Shown here: piece by piece, positions 12,350-23,400 of the stretch
Numbering within the stretch: the stretch's first letter is position 1
Layout of the letters: each line of letters begins with the position of its first letter
Assembly (NCBI RefSeq): GCF_017591425.1
Contig: NW_024467120.1
Span: forward strand, 1 to 64,000
From: Ochotona curzoniae
Lineage: Eukaryota; Chordata; Mammalia; Lagomorpha; Ochotonidae
DNA: 64,000 nt
Reading direction: 5' to 3'
The notes under the pieces: generated by a model
Database searches by the model: none
What the model was told of the DNA's origin: nothing
Seen by the model: the letters and a program-made list of their open reading frames with translations, nothing else
Program-made: the position numbers and the translations under genes

Positions 12350-13622
12350 TTATTTGTTTGTTTTGAGAGGTGTCCAGGGCATCCTGATGGTCACTGAAGA
12401 GAAGGTGGGGACCCCAAGATGGAACCAAGCGAGGACCTGAGAGAGCTCCCCTCCCTAGCCCTGAAGGAAGTTTACTATTCTTCTGTTTCTGTGAACTTCT
12501 CAGGGCTTCTGGCTGTTGCTCTGATGCCCTTGGATCCTGTGAGGAAGGATTTGAACTTCTTCCATCCGATGTGGTAGATCCAAACGGGAGTGGATGAGCT
12601 CAAAGTTCTTGGCCTCTGAAGGCACGCCAATTCCCCGTGGTCTCCTTGGCAGTTGGGATGTAGTCCTTGGTGCTCATACTGATAGTCCTTGGTGAGGATC
12701 TGGGAGTCTTCAGGGTTGGGAGACAAGCCTCCTCCTGTCCCCCTGCTCCACTCTGGGGCGCCCCCCTGTTCTGTGCATATGACCTCCTGTAAAGAGGTTG
12801 TCAGGCTCACTCCTGATTCCCCCTATATGTCTTTGTAGTTTATTGTCTAATTCTGATTTGAGTCTGTTGTCTATGAGTTACCAATTATGATCCTGGTAGG
12901 TTGTGTTTTACATCTTCCTCACACATTCTATGGAGGTAGAAGATTTCTCTGCTCTCCTGCCCTATTATGGAATAACATAGAGTATTAAAAGCGTATTAGG
13001 TTTTACAGTTCTTTGGCATATATCATAAGCAGTCTGACTCACATTGATTGTTGGTTCATTAGTTACTTCACAATAACTTATTGCATGTGAGATAGGCTGT
13101 TTGAGGTTGAGATAATATTATATTTAACAGGTACTATTTTTCATATTGACATCATTTCATCTTAAATTGAGGCAAACATGTGGTATCTAACCTTTTGGGA
13201 TTGGCTCATTTCCTTTAACATAATGGTTTCCAGTTGGGCCAATTTGGCCACAAAGAACTGCATTTTGTTTTTGTTTTTGTTTTTATTTTTCTTTTAATAG
13301 CTGAGTAGTATTCCATGGAGAGGCTAAACCATAGCTTTCTTATCCAGTCTTCTGTTGATGGGCATTTCAGTTGCTTTCATGTTTTTGTAATTACTGACTG
13401 TGCTGCTATGTACACAGGGGAGCACGTTGGTTTCTCATGTAACAGGTGTTTTGGATATATTCCTAGGAGTGCTATTGCTGGATCATATGGTATGCAGATT
13501 TTGAGTTGTTTGAGTGTTCTCCATACTGATTTCCATAGAGGCTGTATCAACCTGCAGTCCCACCAGCAGTGGAGTAGGGTTTGCTTTTCCCCACATCCTA
13601 ACCAGCAAGTGTTGTTGGTATT

Positions 13623-13673
<51 letters not shown>

Positions 13674-13940
13674 TATTTTTTGGTGGGCCAATCTTACTGG
13701 CGTTAGCTGGTACCTCACTGATGTTTTAATTTCGATTTCCCTTATTGCCTGGGAACTTGAGCATTTTTTCATGTGTTTGTTTGCCATTTGAGTTTGTTCC
13801 TTTGTGAAATGTTGGCCCATTTCCCATGCCCATTTCTTGAGTGGCTTGTTTGCTTTGGTATTTTGGTTGTTTTGGAGTTCTTTGTATATTTTGGAGATTA
13901 GCCCTCTATCACCTACGTAGTGTGCAAAGATCTGTTTTAT
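12350..13940 (-). mobile_element. Older L1: ORF2 C-terminal end and long 3' UTR
   Basis: From 13160 to about 13940 the minus strand aligns with L1 ORF2 C-terminal coding sequence: the L1-B equivalents of 31515-32205, including [21 protein letters not shown] and the Cys-rich segment. A (TTTA)n expansion interrupts it. To the left, 12350-13160 runs on without a break where the 3' UTR should be, but its sequence is unlike the 3' UTR of L1-A/B. It includes a GC-richer block (12370-12800) with a chance 111-codon frame. The ORF2 part is firm; reading the left part as a different, older 3' UTR is inference from position. Confidence 0.7.
13621..13673 (+). repeat. (TTTA)n microsatellite
   Basis: About 13 tandem TTTA units inside the older minus-strand L1, at a site where the other L1 copies have no such tract. 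Confidence 0.95.
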
Positions 13941-14140
13941 TTTATGACACAGTTCCATAGGCTCTGGGATTTCCCTTCATCAATCCTCAAGCCCTCCACC
14001 ATATTGATTTCCTTTATATTATTACAATACTATAGTTCATAAACAGTCATAATTTCATCATTGTAGGCATGGACCATGCAGAGAGTCTAGCATACTATTG
14101 TCAAGACAAATTTAACAGTTAGGCACTGTGTGATAGCATA
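13941..14140 (-). mobile_element. Old L1 3' UTR fragment, second subfamily
   Basis: It begins TTATGACACAGTTCCATAGG and aligns with 20733-20930, another minus-strand 3' UTR, and with the complement of 30300-30500. It abuts the L1 piece ending near 13935, so one of the two was truncated or inserted here. Confidence 0.65.
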
Positions 14141-15380
14141 TTGCTTAAGGTCTTTTGGTCACTTTTCAGGGTGGCACTGGTTCCTTCATTTGACTCATTT
14201 CTTTTCTTGTTACCTCTCCCCATGCCTTTGTGTTGTCTTGTCACCTTCTGGTATTGGTCTCTCATGTGTTCTTGGGGTTTTCTGAAGTAACTGAGGCTGA
14301 TCGATTTCTTGGGAGATACTCCAGTAGAGTTACTCACATTATGACCCTCCTAGTGAGTGTGTATGAGAGGTTTTTTTGTGTATATTTATCTGTTGTTTTT
14401 TTTTAATTATGATTATTATTTAAATTAGGTGTCAGTTTTAGCCTGGGAAAATATTCTTCCATCTCTCAAACTTCTTGACATCCTTCTGCCACCCTGTGGG
14501 TGACCTGAATTACTGCTTTCCTTGATGTCCTAATTCCCTCCTGGATCTAGGAGGATCTGAGAAACTGGTTTTGTAACTTCCACTTGCACCTCCCAGCCTG
14601 TAGTGTGCTTACTTCCCTGGCAGAGCTCAGCTGGTAGTGAGAACCCAGTGCCATGATTGTTGCCAGCAATACCTGACCCCAGAGACCCACTCACTCACTT
14701 TTTCTTTTCCTCATTTCCGCAGTTCTGCGAGCCAGGGGGAGCCTCTGTCCTGGGAGATATTAGGTCTCCCTTTCTTGTAGTTCTCAGGGCCCACTGAGTA
14801 GCATAGCCCTGGGATTCTTTGGGTGCAGGAGGATTTCAGACCCCATATTCTCACAGCTCCCTTGTTTCACTCTCCGGATTCCTGCTCCGCAACGGCACTT
14901 CCTCCTATGGCAGGGTCCCTTAGCTCTGCATCTGCTGCACTTTCCTCGCTTTAGTCTTCCTTTGCCTGTGTTTTGCCCCAAGGACTCAGCTGCCTCTCTT
15001 TTTCTGTTATGGGCAGGTACCTTTGGAATTTTCCCCTCCTCAGCGACTCACCAAGTTTTGCTCACATTTCCCTAGCCCTGGGCTGAGCCCTCCTTTACCC
15101 TCTTGGATTGTCGTTCAGTCCTTGGTGTCCATTTCACTGTTGTGTGCCAACTTCCTCAGTCCTGCGATACCTGGAGATTTCCCACAGCTTTCCCCTGATT
15201 CTCCTCCTTTGCCCTCTCCTCTGTTGACTCCTGTCCCCTTCTTTCTGCACCCATGGTCACTTCAGTCTACTGCCATCGGCTATCTTCCCATCATGACAAC
15301 CTATGCTGTTTTTGACACTGTTTTTGCTCAAAAATTGAAACAAAATTTTACAAGCATAAAAGCTTGGTTCATTGGTTTGC
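14141..15380. other. Unassigned sequence, moderately GC-rich
   Basis: From about 14440 to 15300 the sequence is rich in CCT/CTCC and pyrimidine runs. Open frames reach at most 130 codons (15023-15415), lack a recognisable domain and have no similarity I know. It could be the 5' part of an old L1 or another retroelement, but I cannot align it. Confidence 0.35.
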
Positions 15381-15640
15381 TGTTGTGGTGTAGTGTATTA
15401 AGCCACTGCTTGTGAAACTAGCATCCCATATAAGCATCATTGAAATCCCTGCTGTCATGTTATAATTTATTTTTAATATCAAGAATTTGGATCCCTGAAA
15501 ACATGGGAGATTTAGACAGAGTTCCAGGCTCCCAGATTCTGCAAGGGCCAGCCAAAATGATTGCAGCTTTTTTGGGAGTGAGCCAGAGGATGGAGTCTCT
15601 CTCTCTTTTATATGACATTTTACAAACCATAACTAAAACT
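15380..15640 (+). mobile_element. CSINE: Old CSINE
   Basis: Degraded C-repeat: a GTTGTGGTGTAGTGTATTAAGC head at about 15381, a CATCCCATATAAGC block at 15422, and a GGGAGTGAGCCAGAGGATGGA plus CTCTCTCTC 3' part at 15576-15607. It contains internal changes and no clear tail. Confidence 0.7.
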
Positions 15641-15649
15641 ATATGGGGC

Positions 15650-15950
15650 AAATATGCTGGCTCTGTAGACTAATCCTGCACTTATGGTGCCAGCATACTG
15701 TTTAGTCACTAGTTTGTATCCCAGCTGCTCCACGTCTAGTCCAGCTCTGTGCTTATGGCCAGGAAAGCAGTGGAGGATGGAGAGAGTGTTGGGACCTGCA
15801 TGCACATGGGAGAACCAGATGAAGTTCCTGATTTTGGATTGTCGCAGTTCCAATTGCTATTGTCATTTGGAGATGGCATCTGTTGATGGAAGCCCTTTCT
15901 ATACTTTTCTCACTGTAGAGTCTGCCTTTAAAACTGAAATGCAAAAATCT
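15650..15950 (+). mobile_element. CSINE: Old CSINE, adjacent in tandem
   Basis: A second diverged C-repeat directly after the first: a GGCTCTGTAGACTAATCCTGC head, GTGCCAGCATACTG, a GCCAGGAAAGCAGTGGAGGA block near 15756, and a degraded TCTGCCTTTAAAACTGAAA end at 15921-15940. Confidence 0.7.
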
Positions 15951-18659
15951 TCTAAAAACACGAATGAATAAGTACAAATATACTTCAGAGACCAATTCTG
16001 ACTCTTCCAAGTTGTGGTTTGCTGAGACATGGTGGTGAGTGTTAGAGGTAGGATGAGGCCATAGTCAAGTCCAAGAAATCTGGACCCTCTGAGATCTGCT
16101 CATCACTGTGCTGCCTTCTGCTCATTAGTGTAGGTTCAATGTAATGAGGACCAGACTGCATCTGGACTCACCAGCCAAGGGCACAGCAGGGAGAGGGCAG
16201 AGCTGGCCCCAGGGACCCACGGTGTGCAGAAGGGGCCAAACTCATCGCACTGACATGCTGACAGCACTGAGAGTGTCATTGAGTGCTGATAAACAGGCCT
16301 GTCTGTGCTGCCCTGCCACAGCTCCTGCCACAGTCCTACTGACTGCTCAGGAGAGTGAGGCTGAGTGTGTGTGTATGTGTGTGTGTGTGTGTTTGTGTGC
16401 AGGGGAGTTCCCTTCACTCTGGAAGGGACCCTTTTCTAGGCAGGGCTGGTGAGCCTCAGGTAGAGATAGTAAAAGTTCTCAGTTCCCTTGTCCCCTATGA
16501 AATGAGGCAGGTGTGAGCACCTAGAAAGAGGATGGCTCACTTCCCATTGCATCACGCTGCACGTGCTTGTGTGACCCTGGAGGGAGTTTCTGTGCAGCAG
16601 CAACACTGATGCCTTGAAGGCTGCTCCATATCACAGGTGTGAGGGAGGCTGAGCACATCAGGCAGCAGTGGGCTCTCAGCCCGCACAGGGAGCTCTACCT
16701 CCCATAGGTTCTTTGTCTTTGTGTACTTTGCAGCTCTGGGATGATTTTGTTGTTTGTTTTCACTTCATTTGTCTCTTACTTTGAATTTACTTTTTTACTT
16801 CTGTTTTTTTCAGCATGTGCTCCTCATAGCTTTATCTGTTTTCTTAGGATTTTGACATTCATTTTGCAATTTCCCTTTAAAGTAATGCTCTTTTAACACA
16901 GTACAGGACACTGTTGTAGAGTTGTAGACACACTGGAGGAAGATCAGCTGTGAGGCACATGTAAAAAAAAAACACCAATTGCTGTTTAGAAATTGTTACC
17001 AAGTCTTACCATACACATGCAAAAACAACATTCAGCCATGTGTCTGCTTCTCACTGCAGAGCAAGCACTTCCTTGTCCTTACAGTGGACTGGGGTTACAG
17101 CAGTGGTGTGTGCAGACAGACTTTGGGGCACCCAGAATCTGAACTTCAACGTAGATGATTACAAAGTTGGTTTTATGAATCTCTACATTGTCACACCATC
17201 CAGACCCAATGACACTGAATAAACTAAGAGTGAGTCAATATATCCCTATAAACATTTTCTGTGTCTTGTGGAAACTATGAAAGCATCTACAAACTTCATT
17301 TACCAGTCAGACCTGTTTTGCATTGCTGTGAATTCCCAATTATTAAATCATTTATGGAGCCTATGAAAGAGGAAGGTATACTAGAAGATGCAGTTGTGGC
17401 TCAAGTTGTGCCCACTTTAAAATGAGGAAGCAGAGTCCCAGGGAAGAAAGCATACAATCCCCAAACTAAAGAAGAGGTACCTACCAGACCAAGGATATAA
17501 ACCCAGGCTCAGCCAAGGGTGCTGCAGTGACACCTCTCATGTCAGTTACTGTCTCAGGGTGTCAATGGGACTGGGCTTTCAGGTTTGCCAGGGAAAAAAC
17601 TTGGAAACACTAGTACATTTTAGACAATAAATCTTAGGGTTGTATTTATGATAAAAAGCTTACTTTCATTTTCAAATTTATGTTTCCTGGGATTCCAACT
17701 CAAGCAGTTGATGAACCAACATTTTTAAAGCTGAATGGTAAAATGATCTAGTGTCTAAAGAAAGAACCTTTCAAATCAGCAGTATAATTGCTCTTGTTGC
17801 AGACATAGCCTGTAGCTTTAAGCCAAGTGAGGCATGTGGCCTTGTTTCCTCTTTGCCTTGCCTCCCTGCAGCTGGTAAAACCATGACTCTGTTAGGCTCA
17901 GCTGAGTCTCTCAGGCATTTTGCAAGGTCTTCTCTGACATTGTTTCTGGGTACTTGCAACTGCCTCCAGGCAGGCCTTCCTCTCACTCAGAAAGGCCATG
18001 TTTGCAGCCTTCATGGGATGTAGGCTTTGGATTCAGCTGGAATGCATTCAGCACAGTTGAAACCAAGGTCCCTGTTGCACTGCAGAGACAAATTATGGAT
18101 CACTTGCCATGCTGAGTGCCTTTCTCTCTAGATACACGTATTTTCTCTGTTGTGAATGGCATGGTTCCCGCATGGTTGCTAAGAGGGTTCTCCTTCATCC
18201 CTCCACCTTGACAAGATTCAGAAGAAAACTTGCTCCAGCAATTTCTCCTCTTAATGGCCTGTGAATTCAAGTCCCTTGAACACTGAAAAATCTGGATCTA
18301 GACTGCAAGCTCATAGAACAAAAAATTGAAATGCTGAATCTGCCCTAGAAGAAACAGGTGAGTGCAAATATCTGTGTGCCCTTAAATTTTGTATTTTTAA
18401 TAATGAGATTTTAATTATCTATTTCTGTCTTAAATGTTTTTAAACTGACAGGCAAAATTGAATGAGTTAACCAGGTTCAATATAATGTTTTGAGATCTAT
18501 ATATCTTGAGGAATGACTAAATCTGGCAAGTTAATATTCACATTACCTATGATATTTCTTCCAGTTTTGAGATTCTGATACATGAAGTAGATACAAAAGT
18601 GTGTACGATATTTGAAGATCTGTACAAAGTACCGGAGGACTGATAAAAGGTTAAACCTA
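15951..18659. other. Unassigned sequence with a (GT)n tract
   Basis: About 2.7 kb without a recognisable gene. A short (GT)n run lies at 16365-16399. Short open frames, including 17040-17222 (60 codons) and 17751-18023 (90 codons), have no domain I recognise and no flanking splice signals I could defend. Confidence 0.4.
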
Positions 18660-18965
18660 GCAATTGCCAGTTGGTGTAGTGGTTAAAATGCTGCTTAGGA
18701 CACACACATCCCATTCAGATGGCATAGGGTTGAGTCCTAGCTCTCCTGATTGCAGCCTCCTGCCCAGGTGCACTCCAATAGGCAGCAGGGAGTGCTGAAG
18801 GAGTTGAGTTCCTGCCACACACATGGAGAGATCCAGATTGAGTTTGTTGTTCTCAGGCAACTGCAACATGTTGCAGGCATCTGTATAGTGCAGATTGGAA
18901 AGTTTTCTCTTTTCTTTTCCCTCTCTGACCAGAACAAAAACAAAAGACAGCATACAATTATATTC
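18660..18965 (+). mobile_element. CSINE: Old CSINE
   Basis: A diverged C-repeat with GTTGGTGTAGTGGTTAAAATG as the A-box region, CACATCCCATTCAGATGGCA, GGGTTGAGTCCTAGCTCTCC as the B-box region and a CTTTTCCCTCTCTGACC 3' end. The open frames on both strands here are SINE sequence. Confidence 0.8.
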
Positions 18966-19024
18966 CACTGATATCAGGAGAAGTATTCTAAGAAGGATGC
19001 CATGGATAATATTAGTTTAATAGT

Positions 19025-19054
19025 ATATTGGTGTTATTTGAAAAGCAGTTACAG

Positions 19055-19100
<46 letters not shown>

Positions 19101-19330
19101 TAAACTCTCTCTCCCCAAATGGCATTAAGGCTGAGAGCTGGGTCCAGCTGAAGTCAGGAAAACATTCAGATCTTCCACATGGGTATAGATCCTAGGCCCA
19201 TCACTGCAACAGGCCACTAGCTGGGATATGAATTGGACACGAAGCACACAACACTCAAATCTGTGCCTATATGGTGCACAAGCTTTGCAGACAGTGGCTT
19301 AGCTTGCTATGCCACCATACTGGCACCCAT
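19025..19330 (-). mobile_element. CSINE: Old CSINE with internal (CA)n
   Basis: Minus-strand C-repeat: the head complement GCTATGCCACCATACTGGCA is on the right and the CT-rich 3' part on the left. A (CA)n tract at about 19057-19096 grew within the repeat where its CTCTGTCTCT-type region lies. Confidence 0.8.
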
Positions 19331-20700
19331 GGCTAAAATTTCAAAAACAATTGAAAACAGTCTTGAATTTTTAAAGGAAAACTGGATTCTAAACTGAGAC
19401 AACATCATGCTCAGATGTTTGGCCCAGAACAGAGTATTTTAAAGCTTCAGACACTTCATTGTTTGAAGCATACATCCCAAAGAACCATTTTTAAATGAGT
19501 ATGTCAGCTCTATAGTGTGATCAAGAAGCTCAGAGAATTAAAGATTTAAGAGAACCCAGTGTAGGGGCTGCCATCTGTCCCTCACGTGGTTCTCAGTAGG
19601 GCAAAGTGACCTGCTCTGTTCCTTCCCTGGGCCTCCTTTTAGGCATCCCCAAGTCTTGACTTTCATTTATTTTTTCCTCTTTCTACTCCTTAGAGTGAAT
19701 GCCCTTCAATATCCTGAAGCTTTTATTTTGCATGTACTGAAAGTCAGAGCTTTTGGAATTCAACAAAGACTTATAAGCAGATCAAGGCAAACAGAGTAAA
19801 GGTTAGTTTGCCGTGCTTCTCTGCTGGTGCTCATGACTACAGCTGGTAATGTGGGAGACTCCACCAAGTTCAAGCCCATCTGTGGGATGAGGAGACACTG
19901 AAGCTCCTGACAGATGTACTTGTAACAGTGAAGGTCATGAGTTTTCCAGGACATGGAGTTCTTGGATTCACAGAGAAAGGGAGTCTCCTCAGATAGTTCC
20001 TTCCCTAATGGCCTTGGACTTCATCTCTGTCATTCACCAGTACATGGACAGACAACAGCTCATGCTCACTTTTCACTTGATCAACTTCCATTGAATATCA
20101 TTTCTGCCGGCACAGAGCCAGGTTGCTTAGACCCTATATATAAAATGAGACCTCTCAGGAGTTCCACAGTCAGGTGGTGGAAGAAAAGTGAAAAGCAAAT
20201 GCAGCAATGCCACAGCCCAGTAAGCATTATAAGGGTTTCTCAGGTAAGAGAGGAATAGCATGCTGGCAGATGGGTATCAGTTACAGAAAAAGTCTGTGGC
20301 AACGAGTGAGAGAATTTGGATGGAAAATATGTCAATGCCCCATGATGAGATGAATGTTTATATTTAATTCATTGCAAGTATTCAGTGCACTTTAGCAGTG
20401 CAATGCAAAATAGATAAGTAAGGAGGCTACCAATGAAAACTCAAGATGAAAAGAGTAGAAATGTGCTTGAGCTAATGGGGAAAGAATTCATGAGATGCAA
20501 GTTCAATAAACATATTTCTGTTTAAAATCTCACTAAGGTAATGAATAGATGGAAAAATCTGGAGGGAGAGTAATGTGTTAGGTAAGTCACTAATCATAGC
20601 ATAGACATTAAGATAGCATTTCTGGCTAAGAAGCTGGTGAGATGAGACAATGTTCAGAAAAAGCACCAACACAATATTGGTCCCAATTGGGTATTTGAAC
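19331..20700. other. Unassigned sequence
   Basis: No gene or repeat I can support. A TATATATAAAA box-like sequence at 20136-20145 and a 101-codon frame (19953-20258) have no supporting context. Confidence 0.35.
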
Positions 20701-20701
20701 A

Positions 20702-21660
20702 GATTCTTTTTAAAATTTACTTCTTTTTATTATTGTCATTTTATGATACAGTTCCATAGGCCATAGGATTTGCTTTATCCCCTCCCTACATCCCTTCCCC
20801 CTCACTGAATTCCCCTATATCATTAGTATAGCATAGTTCTTCATACACAGTCATATGTCCATCATTGTGATCATGGACAATGGCAGACAGTCCAGCATCC
20901 TATTGTCAAGATATATTTAAAGGTTTCATTAGAAGTCCATCTTTGGTCTGGAAGTAGAGATGCATATTGCATTGTGTCCACACATCTGGATATGATAGTC
21001 TCCATTACACAGTTACTATACATCCCCTTAAATTAAAACCCACAATACAAAATCGACAACAGAAAGAAAAATAGAAATTTGCAATTCCATGAATTTAAAT
21101 AAAATGCTGCTAGATATGACAGTCTCCATCACACTGTTACTATACATCACCTTAAATGAAAAGCCACAAAACAAAATCAAAACCAGGAAAAAAGAAGTAA
21201 TTAACAACACCATGAAGTTAATAACATGCTACTGAATGACCAATATGTCACTAAAGAAATGAAAAAGAAAATGAAGAAGCTTCTTGAAGAAAATGATGCT
21301 AATATATCATCTATGACTGAAGAATTTAATCAGAAGAAAGTGTTTTGAAGAGGTGAAACTAACAATAACAGCAGCAAAAAAAAAAAAAAAAAAAACAGAA
21401 TCCATGAGATATGGATTCTGCTGATCTTTATTGGTGAAATGTGTCTCCTGTAGACAACAAATAGATAGGTTTTGTTTTTAATCCAGTCTACTAATCTATG
21501 ATGTTTGATTGATGAGTTTAAGCCATTTACATTCAGAGTTAATATGAATGGGTGGCAATTTGTTCCTGTCATTTTAGCAATGAGTCATTCACTGAGTTAG
21601 TCTTCTGTTGTTATTTTACTGAGATGTTCTTCTCCTTAATGTGGGATTTGGATTCACATG
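20702..21660 (-). mobile_element. Rearranged old L1 (3' UTR, inverted ORF2 piece, ORF2 start)
   Basis: Reading on the minus strand from right to left: an inter-ORF region (21575-21660); ORF2 start with LTLNVNGLNSS and HRLVDWIKN (21572-21400); a poly-T/A run; then a segment in the opposite (+) orientation (about 21180-21345) matching the ORF2 linker [14 protein letters not shown]; then 3' UTR on the minus strand to a tail at 20702. The plus-strand element at 29115-30535 has the same order and the same inverted-segment/3' UTR junction. It is heavily decayed. Confidence 0.75.
20989..21235 (-). repeat. 124-bp tandem duplication in L1 3' UTR
   Basis: The block starting GATATGATAGTCTCCATTACAC at 20989 recurs at 21113 as GATATGACAGTCTCCATCACAC, followed by similar CTATACATC and CCACAA blocks. 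The two units are diverged, so the duplication is old. The 30200 copy has a single unit. Confidence 0.8.
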
Positions 21661-21826
21661 TATATAGGGGAAGTTACAGAAAAAGAATTGTATGTACAAG
21701 TGGGTCTGAGATGCAGCTTTGGCCTAGAACTGTTTCCATTTCTTCCACTGACCCAGAGAACAGAGAGAGGACAACATGCTTTTGCACATCAGTTATAAAT
21801 GGGCCAGGATACTGGGCATATGAGGA

Positions 21827-21830
<4 letters not shown>

Positions 21831-21881
<51 letters not shown>
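21831..21881 (+). repeat. (GA)n microsatellite
   Basis: About 25 GA units, followed by purine-rich GGAGAGGAGAGG-type sequence to about 21950. The Arg-Glu frame here is low-complexity artefact. Confidence 0.97.
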
Positions 21882-21886
<5 letters not shown>

Positions 21887-21954
21887 ATGGGGAGAGGAGA
21901 GGACCTATGGGAGGGAAGAAGAGGGGAGGGAGAAGGGAAGAGAGAAGAGAGAAT

Positions 21955-22515
21955 AAAACACTTTCTCATCAAAGGTTGATGGGATATTTTCTTTGGACAA
22001 CTCTGAAGAGGTGTGAGCAGTGAAGCACCTGCAGACCACACTCAGCACATTCCATTAGGGAGCTGAGGCTATGGAATCACTGTGAATAGGGAACACACAG
22101 CACTCAAAGCAAGGCAGAGCTGACTGGACATGTCAGGGATGTGAGATGGTATGCAGGATTACAGGGCAGGGACTGACCTCACCTCAGGAAATATATGAAG
22201 AGAGGCAGGATTGCCACATATGTGAAAGCACAGCTATGGGGAACATGATGTTACTGAAATCAGTTGGTCAGGGAAAGTGAATGTGTAGGTATCTGGATTT
22301 TAGAGTCACCATCTTTTATAAATCAAGAGGATAAAAAATGAAAAGCACATAGAGCAGATAGTGGAGAGTAAGATGCTAGCTCAATCATGTAAATTTATGA
22401 ACTGCAATGTTCTTGTTACTCTTCACATTATTTCTGAGCAGAGAAACACCTGAAGAATGTGATCTTTGCTCATTTGTCTTTCTCCAAAGCTTTTTCCTAT
22501 TCTAGTCCACGAAGG
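21955..22515. other. Unassigned sequence upstream of V1R pseudogene
   Basis: No recognisable repeat or gene. V1R coding regions are single-exon, and no intact upstream promoter could be identified. Confidence 0.35.
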
Positions 22516-22521
22516 TGCAGG

Positions 22522-23330
22522 ATGATCTGGAGCTTCATCAGGATATTGATCTTCCCTTTTCTTACTAGACCTGGCCTTGGAGGGAATTTCTTTCTGTTTG
22601 TGAAACATGTGCACATGATTGTCATAGCTCCTGGGAAAAAGCCTACAGACATTGTTCTCATCCACCTGGCTTGAAGTAACATTTTGACACTTTGTGGCAG
22701 AGTAATCTCAGGTACATTATCAGCTTTTCTCCTCAGTAACTCCTTAGGTAATATTATTTGTAAAACTGTGGATTATCTGAATAGGGTGCCTTAAAGTGTC
22801 TCCATCTGCACCACCTGCTTCCTCAGTGTAGTCCAGGCCATCACCATCAGTCCTGGGAATACCTTGTGGAGAAAGGTCAAACCATGCACCACATGCCAGA
22901 TTTTTCAACACCTCTTCCTCCTCATCTCTGTCTTTAGCTTCCTCTAAAATAAGTTCTAACTTACTCCACTAAAACACAGCAGTCAAAGGCATGAATGGGT
23001 CTAGAGTTAGAATATATGTTGGGTATTGCTACATGCTGCCAGCTCCACAAATGACTAGATGGCTCTTTCTCTTCCTCAAGGCTCTTCGGGACCTCACCTT
23101 TCAGAGTCTCATGTACTGGAGCAGTCTGGACATGGCTGTCTATACAAACATCACAAGCACGTCCTCTACCTTCAGAACTCCAAGTTTGAAAAATATCCCA
23201 AAATACTCTCATTCTCATGACCTGTTTCCTGTCCTTTCATTGGACACATTTCATTTTCTCCTTCTATGTAGGGAGCACCTTGACAGAGAATTCCATTATG
23301 TCAACTATTAAAATGTTCCTAGAATTGGGT
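22522..23330 (+). pseudogene. Vomeronasal type-1 receptor (V1R) pseudogene
   Basis: V1Rs are single-exon seven-transmembrane pheromone receptors of vomeronasal sensory neurons. Frame 1 from the ATG at 22522 gives GGNFFLFVKHVHM (TM1), then GKKPTDIVLIHLA (the V1R loop and TM2 start). After an in-frame TGA (22672-22674) comes GNIICKTVDYLNRV. After TAA (22792-22794) come SVSICTTCFLSVVQAITISP, the V1R TM3 signature, and then more stops. Frames 2 and 3 continue with RDLTFQSLMYWSSLDMAV and LYKHHKHVLYLQNS (the HH-containing third intracellular loop, near 23140-23180), then HDLFPVLSLDTFHFLLL (TM6). So it has at least two frameshifts and several stops. The domain order is canonical. The TM7 end is not clear. 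The subfamily cannot be told by eye. Confidence 0.88.
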
Positions 23331-23400
23331 TATATCACTCTCAGTCCCTTTGTCATAATCAGCAGGGAAGTGAATGTAGTCAAATGTTTGTAATACTTGC

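Noticed and set aside
12475..12810. 111-codon minus-strand frame as a host exon
   Set aside because: It lies where the 3' UTR of an old L1 is expected and lacks splice signals or a recognisable domain.
20136..20145. TATATATAAAA as a promoter TATA box
   Set aside because: No initiator, CpG enrichment, exon or conserved context supports it.
21799..22023. Arg-Glu repeat protein
   Set aside because: It is the translation of a (GA)n microsatellite.
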